Shown: positions 15,791-24,706, counted from the stretch's first letter. The stretch: DNA of 64,000 bases from Aureimonas sp. AU4 (GCF_001463765.1 NZ_BBWK01000016.1:1-64000); one strand, 5' to 3'. A program made the numbers and translations. Notes: a model not told the origin generated them from the letters alone.

Positions 15791-16265
15791 TCGAGGGCGT
15801 CGGTCGACCCATGCCGTAAAGGTTCGGACGCGGCAGGAAGGCATCGACGCCCGAAACGTACCGCCGCCTCGTGCTTCAGGACAGACAACTGTTCCCCTTC
15901 TCTCACAGAGGGAGGACTCAGGCGCCTCGATCGACGGCCTCCCGCCTGACGCGATCTGAGCGGGTTCAAGTTGACCTGTTTGCGGCAGCGGATAGGGCGC
16001 CCATGGCTCGGGTGATCGCAACCGAGCGCGGATCGTGACGGCAGGCGCGGTCATTTTTGGAACGGCGCAAGGGTTCGACCAATCGCGAGAGCGTTCGGCC
16101 AGCCGCAGGGTTCGATGCTTTGCAGCGGAAACTGGAATGTCTTTTCCCATCTCGGGGCGACGTCAGCAACGACGTGCTTTTTCAATCTACAAAAAGAATA
16201 GACATTTGGGCCGGGGTCGGCGGTGCCGATGCCCAGAGTGACAGTCTTTTCGAAGGAACGCCGAC
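15791..16265. other. intergenic region before the peptide-type importer operon
   Basis: About 475 bp with no supportable gene. Short open frames here lack family resemblance. The only notable element is the third copy of the shared dyad at 16186-16202, in an A-rich stretch 64 bp before the first gene of the operon. Confidence 0.4.
16186..16202. promoter_or_regulatory. 17-bp dyad TCTAC-N7-ATAGA upstream of the peptide-type importer operon
   Basis: TCTAC-AAAAAGA-ATAGA. One arm base differs from a perfect dyad, but length, spacer and flanking A/T character match the other two copies. It precedes the seven-gene unit for the KPN_01854-type importer and oxidoreductases, 64 bp before the ATG. Confidence 0.55.
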
Positions 16266-17906
16266 ATGATCCGAAGCCCTTTCCCCGTCCTGACCCGCCG
16301 CGGCTTCGGCATGATGGCCATGGTCCTAGCGCTGGCCTCGTCCACGGTCCTCGCACAGGAGGCCCCGAAGACCGGCGGAACGCTGATCTATCTCGAGCAG
16401 CAACCCCACACCGTCCTCTACCCTCCGGCCGGCGGCTTCTATCCGAACGGCGGGATCCTCAATCAGATCACCGACAAGCTGACATACCAGAACCCCGAGA
16501 CGCTTGAGATCGAACCCTGGATCGCCGAGCGTTGGGAGGTGAACGCGGACTACACTGAGTACACGTTCCACCTGCGACCCGGCGTCACCTTCTCCGACGG
16601 CACGCCGCTCGACGCCGCGGCCGTCGCCTTGAACTTCGACACGTTCGGCCTCGGCAACAAGGAGCGCAACTTCCCGGTCTCGGAGGTGGTGAACAACTAC
16701 GAGCGCTCCGAGGTTCTTGACCCACTCACCGTGCGCTTCCGCTTCAAGGCGCCGAGCCCCGGCTTCCTCCAGGGCACCTCCGTGATCGGCTCCGGCCTCG
16801 TCGCGCCCGCCACCCTCAAGCGCAACTTCGCCGAGCTCGGCGACGCCAAGCTGATCATCGGTTCCGGCCCCTTCGTGGTGGAGAGCGAGACGCTCGGCAC
16901 CGAGCTCGCCCTGAAGGCACGCGAGGACTACGCCTGGGGTCCCGCGAAGCTCGTGCATCAGGGTCGCCCCTACCTCGACGGGATCCGCTACGTGATCGTA
17001 CCCGAGGACGGGGTGCGGATCGGTGCCCTCACCGCGGGACAGGGCGACGTCGTGCGGCAGATCCAGGCCTATGACGAGGAGGGGCTGACATCGCAGGGAT
17101 TCACGATCGCCGCTCCCTCGACGCGCGGCGTCAACAATTCCATCGTCTTCCGGCCGGACAACCCCTTGGTGGCTGACGCGAAGGTTCGCCGGGCGCTGCT
17201 GCACGGGACCGACCGCCAGGCCATCGTCCAAACCCTGTTCTCGCCCAACTACCCGGTGGCGACCTCGGTGATCGCCTCGACCGCGCTCGGCTACGTCGAC
17301 CTCTCCGACAGGCTCGGCTTCGATGCGGCCGAGGCCGCCTCCCTTCTCGACGAGGCCGGCTGGAAGGTCGGTGGGTCAGGTCTGCGCGAGAAGGACGGAC
17401 AGCGCCTCGAACTCACCGCCTACGAGTCCTTGCCGCAGCCGCAGAACAAGGCGGCCCTCCAGCTCGTCGCCCAACAATGGGGGACGCTCGGCGTCAAGCT
17501 GAACGTGCTCGGCGGCGACGCGGGCTCGGCGGTCGCCGACAACCTCGATCCCGCCAAGACCGCCGTCTCGCCGGCGATGGTGGGCCGCGCCGATCCCGAC
17601 GTCCTGAAGAGCCAGTACTACCCCAAGAACCGCAACGTCCTCCTCCAGACCGGCGGCGTCAGCGATAAGGTGAAGAGCTTCCGGGACGACAAGCTGAACG
17701 GACTGCTCGAGGGCATCGCGGCGGAGACCGATCCGGAGAAGCGCCTGGCGCTGGCCGGCGACGTCCAGCGCTACGTCGTGGACGAGGCCTACGCGATCCC
17801 GATCTTCGAGGAGCCGCAAGTCTACGGCTCGGCGCCCTACGTGAAGGGCATTTCCTTCGAGGCCGTCGGTCGCCCGAGCTTCTACGGCGTCTGGCTCGAT
17901 AAATGA
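16266..17906 (+). CDS. ABC transporter substrate-binding protein, family 5 (peptide/nickel/opine type; KPN_01854-like)
   Basis: The 546-aa lipid-free periplasmic protein starts with an RR-containing, twin-arginine-like signal (TRRGFGMMAMVL), with cleavage after VLAQ near residue 31. The mature part has the family-5 (SBP_bac_5) layout: PKTGGTLIYLEQQPHTVLYP at the start, the AERWEVNADYTEYTFHLRPGV block, the DAKVRRALLHGTDR segment and the PIFEEPQVYG end. The gene order with a luciferase-like monooxygenase and two AhpD-like genes matches the set that I recall from TIGR04027-TIGR04030 (KPN_01854/KPN_01858, Avi_7169/7170). Ligand is unknown; an unusual sulfur- or amine-containing compound is a reasonable guess. 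Confidence 0.88.
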   Translation: MIRSPFPVLTRRGFGMMAMVLALASSTVLAQEAPKTGGTLIYLEQQPHTVLYPPAGGFYPNGGILNQITDKLTYQNPETLEIEPWIAERWEVNADYTEYTFHLRPGVTFSDGTPLDAAAVALNFDTFGLGNKERNFPVSEVVNNYERSEVLDPLTVRFRFKAPSPGFLQGTSVIGSGLVAPATLKRNFAELGDAKLIIGSGPFVVESETLGTELALKAREDYAWGPAKLVHQGRPYLDGIRYVIVPEDGVRIGALTAGQGDVVRQIQAYDEEGLTSQGFTIAAPSTRGVNNSIVFRPDNPLVADAKVRRALLHGTDRQAIVQTLFSPNYPVATSVIASTALGYVDLSDRLGFDAAEAASLLDEAGWKVGGSGLREKDGQRLELTAYESLPQPQNKAALQLVAQQWGTLGVKLNVLGGDAGSAVADNLDPAKTAVSPAMVGRADPDVLKSQYYPKNRNVLLQTGGVSDKVKSFRDDKLNGLLEGIAAETDPEKRLALAGDVQRYVVDEAYAIPIFEEPQVYGSAPYVKGISFEAVGRPSFYGVWLDK

Positions 17907-18850
17907 CCGGACGTCTCGTCTTAGGTCGCCTTGCACAGGCGGCCTTCGTCCTCTGGGCGGCCTTCACGACCTCTTTCGTGCTGCTCCAGCTCATGCCGGG
18001 CGACGCGGTGCTGATCCGCTTCGTCGGCGGCGACATGGGGCTGAGCCCGGAGGCGGTGGCGAACATCCGCGCCTTCTACGGCGCGGACGATTCGGTCTGG
18101 ACCCAATATCTGCGCACGCTCGTCGGCTTCCTCGCGGGCGACTTCGGCTTCTCGATCGCCTCGGGCGCCTCGGTCGCCGGCGAGATCGCAGCCAACCTAC
18201 CCGCGACCCTCTGGCTCTCGGGCCTTGCCTTCGCCGCGGCTGTGACCCTCGCGTTGGCGGTCACGCTTCTCGCGACGCTGACGCCCTTCCGCTTCCTGCG
18301 GGATACCTTCGCGGGGCTTCCCGGCCTGTTCGTCTCGATCCCCGTCTTCTGGCTCGGCATCGTGCTCGTGCAGATCGTATCCTTCCGACTCGGACTCGTA
18401 TCGGTCATCGCCCCGGGACCTTGGGAGCGCCTGATCCTTCCGGTCGCGGCCATCGCGGTTCCCATCTCCGCGCCGATCGCGCAGATCCTCCTGCGCAATC
18501 TCGATGCCCTCTCAACCCAGGGCTTCGTCACCGTCGCCCGCGCCAAGGGCGCGACGCGGCCTCAGGTCCTCCTGCGCCATACGCTGCGCAACGCGCTCCT
18601 GCCCGTCCTCACCATCGCCGGCCTCCTGTTCGGCGAGCTTCTGGCGGGCGCGGTCGTGACCGAGACCGTGTTCGGCCTCAACGGCATCGGCCGTCTCGCC
18701 GAGCGCTCCGTGCGCAACCAGGATGCTGCCGTCCTCCAGGCGATCGTGGTGGTCGCGGCGTTCGGGTTCGTCGCGGTCAACCTCCTCGTCGACCTCCTCT
18801 ACCCCCTGGTGGATCCCCGCCTTCGCCGCGTTGCCGAGGCAACCGCATGA
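17903..18850 (+). CDS. ABC transporter permease, DppB-like
   Basis: The 315-aa inner-membrane permease has a first hydrophobic segment at residues 7-27, a periplasmic loop with the ADDSVWTQYLRTL block typical of DppB, and five further membrane segments. The permease signature lies around VARAKGATRPQVLLRHTLRNAL, and LLYPLVDPRLR closes the protein in the way typical of this family. It overlaps the binding-protein gene by 4 bp (ATGA) and also the next permease by 4 bp. It would pair with the DppC-like product to form the channel. Confidence 0.92.
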   Translation: MTGRLVLGRLAQAAFVLWAAFTTSFVLLQLMPGDAVLIRFVGGDMGLSPEAVANIRAFYGADDSVWTQYLRTLVGFLAGDFGFSIASGASVAGEIAANLPATLWLSGLAFAAAVTLALAVTLLATLTPFRFLRDTFAGLPGLFVSIPVFWLGIVLVQIVSFRLGLVSVIAPGPWERLILPVAAIAVPISAPIAQILLRNLDALSTQGFVTVARAKGATRPQVLLRHTLRNALLPVLTIAGLLFGELLAGAVVTETVFGLNGIGRLAERSVRNQDAAVLQAIVVVAAFGFVAVNLLVDLLYPLVDPRLRRVAEATA

Positions 18851-19710
18851 GCACCGTGTCCTCCGTCGCACCGCTCCGGGATGCCAAGCCCCGAACCTTC
18901 CGGCCGGGCCGCCTGCGGCGCCCGCCGATCGCTCTCCTGTTGTCCGCAGCCATGCTGGCGATCGCGGTCCTGTTCGCCGTCGCGCCCTCGCTCTTCAGCG
19001 AGCACAGCGCAGTCACGGGCTTGGCCGGGCAGCAGTTGAAGCCGCCCTCATTCACCCATTGGCTCGGAACCGACGAACTCGGCCGCGACGTCTACGCCCG
19101 GATCGTCCACGGCGCCCGCTACTCCCTGTCCGGCGCCGCGATCGCGGTCGGGATCGGCCTCGGTCTGGGAACGTTGATCGGCCTCCTGGCCGGTGCGCTC
19201 GGCGGCCGGACGGACGGCGTGCTGATGCGTCTCGTCGACGTCATGCTGGCGATCCCGACCCTGCTCCTGTCGCTCGCCTTCATCGTCATCCTCGGCTTCG
19301 GCCACGTGCAGGTGGCGGTCGCCGTCGGGATCACGTCGGTGGCGAGCTTCGCGCGCCTCGTGCGTTCCGAGGTGATGACGGTCCGGCGGTCCGACTACGT
19401 GGAGGCCGCCTTCGGCTCGGGCGGCACCTTCGCCGCCGTCCTGTGGCGCCACGTCCTGCCGAACTCGATGACGACGGTTCTCGCCTATGCCGCCCTCCAA
19501 CTCGGCTGGGCGATCCTCCAGATCTCGGCGCTCGGCTTCCTTGGATACGGCGCACCGCCGCCGACCCCCGAATGGGGTCTCATGATCGCGGAGGGACGCA
19601 ACTACATGGCCCGCGCGTGGTGGCTCACGGTCTTCCCGGGTCTCGCCACCATCGTCGTCGTGCTCGCCGCCAACCGCGTCGGCCGCGCCCTGTCGGGAGG
19701 CGGCCGGTGA
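18847..19710 (+). CDS. ABC transporter permease, DppC-like
   Basis: The 287-aa protein has the DppC N-terminal extension with one membrane segment (about residues 30-50), then the HWLGTDELGRDVYARIVHGARYSL signature of DppC-type permeases and five membrane segments, with the EAA-like loop around YVEAAFGSGGTFAAVLWRHVLPN. A GAPPPTPEWGLMIAEGR block near the end is also family specific. It overlaps its neighbours by 4 bp on each side, so its expression is tied to the operon. Confidence 0.93.
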   Translation: MSTVSSVAPLRDAKPRTFRPGRLRRPPIALLLSAAMLAIAVLFAVAPSLFSEHSAVTGLAGQQLKPPSFTHWLGTDELGRDVYARIVHGARYSLSGAAIAVGIGLGLGTLIGLLAGALGGRTDGVLMRLVDVMLAIPTLLLSLAFIVILGFGHVQVAVAVGITSVASFARLVRSEVMTVRRSDYVEAAFGSGGTFAAVLWRHVLPNSMTTVLAYAALQLGWAILQISALGFLGYGAPPPTPEWGLMIAEGRNYMARAWWLTVFPGLATIVVVLAANRVGRALSGGGR

Positions 19711-21332
19711 GCGCCGCACACGCAAGCATCCCGCCCCTTCGCATCGAGGGCCTGAGCGTGAGCTACGATGGCCGCGCGGTGATCCAAGGCGTCGACTTCG
19801 CGGTCCGGCCGGGCGAGGTCGTAGCGTTGGTCGGCGAGTCGGGATCCGGCAAGACCACGACCGCCCAGGCCGTCATCGGCCTCCTGCCGGCCAACGGGCG
19901 CGTCGAAAGCGGCCGCGTACTCCTCGGCGGCGAGGATGTGTCCGGCTGGTCGGACCGCCGCCTGTCCGCCCTGCGCGGCCGGGTCGTCAGCCTGATCCCT
20001 CAGGACCCCGGCTCCTCGCTCGATCCTGTGCAGACGATCGGAACGCAACTTGGGGAGGTTTTCCGCCTCCACGGGCATCGCGACAGACGCACCATCCGCG
20101 CCGAGGTGCTCGACCTTCTTCGGCGCGTAGGCCTGTCCCAGCCGGAACTGCGGTTCGCACAGTATCCGCACGAGCTGTCGGGCGGCATGAAGCAGCGCGT
20201 GCTGATCGCCATCGCCCTGGCGCTGAAGCCGCGCCTCGTGATCGCCGATGAGCCGACCTCCGCGCTCGACGTCACGGTCCAGCGCCGCATCCTGGACCTC
20301 ATCGACGAGCTACGCCGCGAGCACGGGACGGCCGTCCTTCTCGTCACGCATGATCTGGCGGTCGCGGCCGACCGGGCCGACCGCATCGTGGTGATGCGCG
20401 GCGGCCGGATCGTCGAACAGGGGGACGCACGCTCTCTCCTTGCCGCGCCGCGCGAAACCTATACGCAGCGCCTGCTCGGCGACGCGCCGGCCTTCGCTGC
20501 GCCGACGCGGCGGCCCCCCACTCGGATCGACGAGCCCCCGATCGTTGAGGTGGTTGGGCTGGTGCATGATTTCCCGACAAGCCACGGGCGGTCCCGAGCC
20601 GTCGACGGCATCGGGTTTCGCATCGCATCCGGTACGACCCACGCTCTCGTCGGCGAGTCCGGCTCCGGCAAGACCACGACGGGCCGCGCCGTGCTCGGCC
20701 TGCTCCAGCCCACCGCGGGTCGCGTCGCGGTCGCCGGCCAGGACGTCGCGAAACTGAGGGGAGCGGCGTTGCGCAGCTTCCGGCGGACGATCCAGCTTGT
20801 CTACCAGAACCCCTTCGCTTCGCTCGATCCGCACCAGAGCGTGCGCGAGATCGTGGAGGAGCCGCTTCTGAACTTCGAGCCCGTTCCCCGCGCGGAACGC
20901 CGTGGTCGGGTGGCCGCCATCCTCGAGCGTGTCCACCTGCCCGCCGATCTCGCCGAGCGGTATCCCGCCGCCCTGTCCGGTGGCCAGCGCCAGCGCGTGG
21001 CGATCGCTCGCGCGCTGATCCTGCGCCCCCGCGTCCTCGTGCTCGACGAGGCTGTGTCGGCGCTCGACGTCACCGTTCAGGCACAGATCCTGCGGCTCCT
21101 CGACGAGTTGCAGCGCGACCTTGGGCTCACCTACCTCTTCATCTCGCACGACCTCGCCGTCGTAAGGGCGATCGCCGATACCGTCAGCGTCCTTCGGGCA
21201 GGAAAGGTCGTCGAGGAAGGGTGCGTCGAGGACGTCTTCGTTCGTCCCTCCGCTGCCTACACGCGCGAGCTCATCGACGCCATCCCGGGTCGCGCCCGAC
21301 CGACATCCTCCCATGAGGTCGCATCCACATGA
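19707..21332 (+). CDS. fused dual ABC ATPase (DppD-DppF type) for the peptide-type importer
   Basis: The 541-aa protein contains two complete ATPase units in one chain. The first has Walker A GESGSGKTT (about 43-51), signature LSGGMKQR and Walker B LVIADEPTSALD. The second has Walker A again as GESGSGKTT, signature LSGGQRQR and Walker B VLVLDEAVSALD. Both have the switch His (LLVTHDLA and LFISHDLA). Most DppD and DppF proteins are separate; the fusion is common in rhizobial opine and peptide systems. The GTG start at 19707 overlaps the stop of the permease gene, which supports it over upstream in-frame codons. It powers the two permeases upstream. Confidence 0.93.
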   Translation: MSAAHASIPPLRIEGLSVSYDGRAVIQGVDFAVRPGEVVALVGESGSGKTTTAQAVIGLLPANGRVESGRVLLGGEDVSGWSDRRLSALRGRVVSLIPQDPGSSLDPVQTIGTQLGEVFRLHGHRDRRTIRAEVLDLLRRVGLSQPELRFAQYPHELSGGMKQRVLIAIALALKPRLVIADEPTSALDVTVQRRILDLIDELRREHGTAVLLVTHDLAVAADRADRIVVMRGGRIVEQGDARSLLAAPRETYTQRLLGDAPAFAAPTRRPPTRIDEPPIVEVVGLVHDFPTSHGRSRAVDGIGFRIASGTTHALVGESGSGKTTTGRAVLGLLQPTAGRVAVAGQDVAKLRGAALRSFRRTIQLVYQNPFASLDPHQSVREIVEEPLLNFEPVPRAERRGRVAAILERVHLPADLAERYPAALSGGQRQRVAIARALILRPRVLVLDEAVSALDVTVQAQILRLLDELQRDLGLTYLFISHDLAVVRAIADTVSVLRAGKVVEEGCVEDVFVRPSAAYTRELIDAIPGRARPTSSHEVAST

Positions 21333-22351
21333 CCAAGCGCATCGGTTTCTTCACCCGCATTCTCGACGACGCCGAGCCGGCTGAACGGTATCGGCTGGCC
21401 CGCGAGCAGATCGTTCATGCCGAGCGTCTCGGCTTCGACACGGCCTGGATCGCGCAGCACCACTTCAACCGCGACGAAGGCGGCCAGCCCTCGCCCTTCG
21501 TGTTCCTGGCCAACGTGGCTGCGGTGACCTCCCGGATCCGGTTGGGAACCGGCATCGTGACGTTGCCGCTCGACGAGCCGGTTCGCGTCGCCGAGGATGC
21601 CTCCGTGCTGGACGCCCTGTCCGGCGGACGGCTGGAACTGGGCCTTGGTTCCGGGGGGACCGCGTCGTCCTTCGCCGCCTTCGCTCTCGACAGCGCGGAG
21701 CGGGGCGCGATCTTCGGGCGCAAGGTCGAGACGCTTCGCCGGGCGCTGCGCGGCGAAGCGTTGGGCGGCGACAACCGGCTCTACCCCTCGGCCGGCGATC
21801 TCGACCGGCGCGTCTGGCAGGCGACCTTCTCCGCGCCGGGCGGCCAGCGCGCGGGCGAGGCCGGCGACGGGCTGCTCCTGTCGCGCACGCAGCCGCGCCC
21901 CGAGGGCCGACCGGATCTGGCGCTCGCCGAACTTCAGCTTCCGATCATCGAGGCCTATCACGCCGCCCTTCCGCCGGGCGTCGCGCCGCGTATCCTCGCC
22001 TCGCGCAGCGTCTTCGTCGCCGACCGGCGCGACGAGGCGCGGCGTCTGGCTGAGATCGGCCTGCGGCGGGTAGCGGCTCACTTCGCGGCTCACGGACACG
22101 TGCTGCTCGGCGACAGTCTCGACGATCTCCTGCGCACATTCGACAGCCATGTCGGCACGCCCGACGAGGTGGCGGAAAGTCTGTCACGCGATGCGACGCT
22201 CAAGCATGCGACCGAAGTGTCAATGCAGGTCCATTCAATCGATCCGCCGCACGCGTCGATCCTGCGCTCGATCGAGCTCTTTGCCGCGGAGGTCGCTCCT
22301 GCGCTGGGCTGGCGGGACAGACCGCGTCCGGTCCTAGCCCGCGCCGTCTGA
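21329..22351 (+). CDS. luciferase-like FMN-dependent monooxygenase (KPN_01858 family)
   Basis: The 340-aa TIM-barrel protein has the LLM-class hallmarks: IGFFTRI at the start, the GFDTAWIAQHHF block, the IRLGTGIVTLPLDEPVRVAED stretch, and LDALSGGRLELGLGSGG. Such enzymes use FMNH2 and O2 from a separate reductase to oxidise a substrate, for example cleaving sulfonates, thioethers or amines. The gene overlaps the end of the ATPase gene by 4 bp and is followed by two CMD/AhpD genes, the gene set I recall as TIGR04027-04030. No flavin reductase gene is seen in this operon. The substrate is most likely what the importer brings in. Confidence 0.85.
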   Translation: MTKRIGFFTRILDDAEPAERYRLAREQIVHAERLGFDTAWIAQHHFNRDEGGQPSPFVFLANVAAVTSRIRLGTGIVTLPLDEPVRVAEDASVLDALSGGRLELGLGSGGTASSFAAFALDSAERGAIFGRKVETLRRALRGEALGGDNRLYPSAGDLDRRVWQATFSAPGGQRAGEAGDGLLLSRTQPRPEGRPDLALAELQLPIIEAYHAALPPGVAPRILASRSVFVADRRDEARRLAEIGLRRVAAHFAAHGHVLLGDSLDDLLRTFDSHVGTPDEVAESLSRDATLKHATEVSMQVHSIDPPHASILRSIELFAAEVAPALGWRDRPRPVLARAV

Positions 22352-22375
22352 CATCCGAACCATCACGAGATACTT

Positions 22376-22975
22376 ATGAGCCAACCATCCGCCGACACTA
22401 TCGACATCTTGGCCGGCGTTCGCGCCGGCTCCGCGCTGGACGCCATCCGAGCCAAGCGATCCGTCGCGCGAGAGAATGCGCAGCGGAGCTACGAGCTCCT
22501 GCTCCATCCCGCCGATCCGAGCGACATGAGCCTCGAGGAGCGCCGTGCCGTGGCCGCCTTCGTCGCGCTTCTCCATCGGGACGACCCTATCGCCCGGCAT
22601 TACGTCGATCTCCTTGGTGCGCCCGACCTGAGACGCGCGATCGAAGCGGAGGTGCAGGAGGCATCAGCCGAAGGTCCCTATGGCAACTACCCGCCGGGCT
22701 CATTGACCGGCGAGGATCACGACGGGCCGGTCTATCACGCGGGCGGGGACGCGCGGGCACGCCTCGGCACTCGTCTCGCTGCCGCGCTGGAGCACGCGCA
22801 TCTTCTGGTCTTCCACCCGCGCGACGCAAAGGGCGAGGCGCTGGGCCGGCTGGTCGCCGCTGGCTGGAGTGCGGACGGGATCGTCACCCTGTCGCAACTC
22901 GTCTCGTTTCTTGCCTTTCAGATCCGCGCTGCGATCGGACTGCGCGCGCTGATCCAAGCCGAAGAAGCCACATGA
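22376..22975 (+). CDS. CMD-domain protein, Avi_7170-like family
   Basis: The 199-aa protein has a carboxymuconolactone-decarboxylase-like helical layout (SLEERRAVAAFVALLHRD and an internal repeat of helices near 150-195), but it lacks the CxxC redox pair. Genes of this type lie between an LLM monooxygenase and an alkylhydroperoxidase-like gene, as here (TIGR04029-like, from memory). It may be a non-catalytic partner of the AhpD-like protein whose gene overlaps its end by 4 bp. It starts 24 bp after the monooxygenase gene. The function is not known. Confidence 0.78.
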   Translation: MSQPSADTIDILAGVRAGSALDAIRAKRSVARENAQRSYELLLHPADPSDMSLEERRAVAAFVALLHRDDPIARHYVDLLGAPDLRRAIEAEVQEASAEGPYGNYPPGSLTGEDHDGPVYHAGGDARARLGTRLAAALEHAHLLVFHPRDAKGEALGRLVAAGWSADGIVTLSQLVSFLAFQIRAAIGLRALIQAEEAT

Positions 22976-23607
22976 ACGCTCCCGTCGCCGCTTCGGATGC
23001 CTCCGTTCTTATCAGCCATCCGGACAATCGCGAACCGAGCCGCTTCACGCAGGACGAATTGAACTGGCTGCCGGCCCTCGCGCCCCTCAAGCTCGATGAG
23101 TTGACAGATCGGCACTACGAGGGCCTGAGCGAGAAAAGCCGGGCCCAGTCCCCCTACTTTCGGCTGCTCGCGCGCGATCCCGAGGTGCTGGGCGCGCGCA
23201 CCCGCACCGACAAGGACATCTTCTACAACGCGGACGGTGGCCTACCGCGTGCCGAACGGGAACTGGCCGCAACCGCCGTCTCGCGCGTCAACGGCTGCAT
23301 CTTCTGCGCCTCCGTCCACGCCCGCTTCGCGACCCGGCACTCGGGCCGGCGCGAGGACATCGACCGGTTGCTCGAGGAGGGGGTGTCGGTGGACCTCGAT
23401 CCACGATGGAATGCGGTCATCGCCGCAGCCGAGCACCTGACGCGGACGCCGACCGATTTTGGCGTGAATGCGGTTGTCAGCTTGCGGCAGGTTGGATTGC
23501 GAGACGACGAAGTAGCCGACCTTGTCTTCGCGAGCGCCTTCTTCAACTGGGCCAACCGGCTGATGCTTTCGCTCGGCGAGCCTGAGGGTGAGGCACCGAA
23601 GGACTGA
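22972..23607 (+). CDS. alkylhydroperoxidase (AhpD-like) domain protein, Avi_7169-like family
   Basis: The 211-aa protein contains the AhpD/CMD core with an intact redox motif in NGCIFCASVHARF (Cys-x-x-Cys with the following His), preceded by the ERELAATAVSRV helix and followed by DIDRLLEEG. That motif can reduce peroxides or act in thiol chemistry. The C-terminal part (DDEVADLVFASAFFNWANRLML) completes a helical bundle. It is the last gene of the importer/oxidoreductase unit, overlaps the CMD gene by 4 bp, and is followed by a hairpin terminator. A role in detoxifying peroxide or sulfenic products of the monooxygenase is plausible; this is inference. Confidence 0.83.
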   Translation: MNAPVAASDASVLISHPDNREPSRFTQDELNWLPALAPLKLDELTDRHYEGLSEKSRAQSPYFRLLARDPEVLGARTRTDKDIFYNADGGLPRAERELAATAVSRVNGCIFCASVHARFATRHSGRREDIDRLLEEGVSVDLDPRWNAVIAAAEHLTRTPTDFGVNAVVSLRQVGLRDDEVADLVFASAFFNWANRLMLSLGEPEGEAPKD

Positions 23608-23664
23608 GGTCGCCGCCCGCGGCGACTACCCATCTGGAACCTCCGCCTCCCTTTCGCTTCGATC

Positions 23665-23687
23665 GGCCGCTCAATCGAGCGGCCTTT
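23665..23687 (+). terminator. rho-independent terminator-like hairpin after the importer/monooxygenase operon
   Basis: GGCCGCTC-AATC-GAGCGGCC, a perfect 8-bp stem with a 4-base loop, followed by TTT. It lies 57 bp after the stop codon of the AhpD-like gene and suits termination of the long plus-strand unit. Confidence 0.7.
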
Positions 23688-24063
23688 CGAAAATCCAGCG
23701 GGTCAAGCTCTAAAACTGCTGAGTTCCGGACGAAGCGATCAGGCCGACAGGGTCTTCTCGTAGCGTGTGGCACCCGCATTGCGAGCGGAACCAACCGAGG
23801 CGCTGAAGTTCGGCACGACTCCCTTATGGAGTAGTCGGGATCTGCCGCCTGACACGACCAGAATGTCGAAGCCGCGGCACCCTCCCGCCACCACGTATTC
23901 ATCGGTGGGATTGGCAACCCTCTCCAACGCTCAGACGTCCGGAGTTGATACCGCCGCTTTCGACCCAAATCGGTCGGCCAACGACCTGCTCAACCTAATC
24001 GGAAGCGGACGTAGATGCGTTCGCCTGAAATACGAGGTCCTTTGACTGGAAATGCTGCTGGCA
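23688..24063. other. intergenic region with no recognisable gene
   Basis: About 375 bp between the terminator and the ECF41-type promoter. Short frames are open here but show no family resemblance. One copy of the AAGCGGAC motif, repeated in intergenic DNA of this window, lies at 24003-24010. Otherwise I see nothing. Confidence 0.4.
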
Positions 24064-24090
24064 TGTCACAGCCGGCTCGCTCGGCTCGTC
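24064..24090 (+). promoter_or_regulatory. predicted ECF41 promoter upstream of the CMD gene
   Basis: TGTCACA (24064-24070), a 16-bp spacer, then CGTC (24087-24090). This is the known recognition pattern of group ECF41 sigma factors, quoted from memory. It lies 47 bp before the ATG of the CMD-family gene, and the ECF41 sigma gene itself is 2 kb downstream. A second copy precedes the epimerase-like gene. Confidence 0.75.
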
Positions 24091-24137
24091 CTGCCTTCTA
24101 ACGTCGATCTTCGGCGTTCCGAGCAAAAGGACGGGAC

Positions 24138-24593
24138 ATGAGCGAGAACAAACGGTTGGTCTGGAACGAAGTGGCGCCGCAGGGTGCCAAGGCGCTTTAT
24201 GGCATCCACCACTACATCACGACGGGCACCGATCTGCCGAACGAGCTGATCCACCTCGTCTTCCTGCGGGTGTCGCAGATCAACGGCTGCGCGCACTGCA
24301 TTGATCTGCACACTCGGGACCTGCTGAAGACGATGCCGCTCGAGAAAGTGGTCCTGGTTCCGGTTTGGGCCGAGGTGCCCCACTTGTTCTCCGACCAGTA
24401 CCGCGCGGCACTAGCCTGGGCGGAGGAAGTCACGCGGGTCAGCGAGACGCACGCCTCCGACGAGGCCTACGCAGCCGCGAGCGCTACCTTCACGCCCAAG
24501 GATCTTGTCGACTTGACGATCACGATCGCTGCGATGAACGCGTTCAACCGTCTCGGCGCGCCGTTCCGCCTCCCGGTCCAGGCGAAAGCCTAA
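24138..24593 (+). CDS. carboxymuconolactone decarboxylase / AhpD-family protein (ECF41-linked)
   Basis: The 151-aa protein has the AhpD-like motif NGCAHCIDLHTRD, with a CxxC pair and His, in a helical bundle of standard length. The C-terminal helix ends FNRLGAPFRLPVQ, a common ending of the group. Such CMD proteins are the most frequent target of ECF41 sigma factors. The predicted ECF41 promoter is immediately upstream. It is probably a peroxidase- or disulfide-active enzyme; the physiological substrate is not known. ATG 24138 follows AAAAGGACGGGAC. Confidence 0.88.
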   Translation: MSENKRLVWNEVAPQGAKALYGIHHYITTGTDLPNELIHLVFLRVSQINGCAHCIDLHTRDLLKTMPLEKVVLVPVWAEVPHLFSDQYRAALAWAEEVTRVSETHASDEAYAAASATFTPKDLVDLTITIAAMNAFNRLGAPFRLPVQAKA

Positions 24594-24614
24594 TCGATTC
24601 CGTCGTAACATCCG

Positions 24615-24634
24615 GGACGGCGCCAGCGCCGTCC
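24615..24634 (+). terminator. hairpin after the CMD gene
   Basis: GGACGGCGC-CA-GCGCCGTCC, a 9-bp perfect inverted repeat 21 bp after the stop codon; in practice the innermost pairs would open as the loop. No T-run follows, so it may be a weak terminator or an mRNA end stabiliser. Confidence 0.5.
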
Positions 24635-24706
24635 TGCTTCTGCCGATGTCGATCCATCCTTGACCGCAGTTCGGCGCATCACGTCGATGGTTTTTTCTCC
24701 AAGGCA

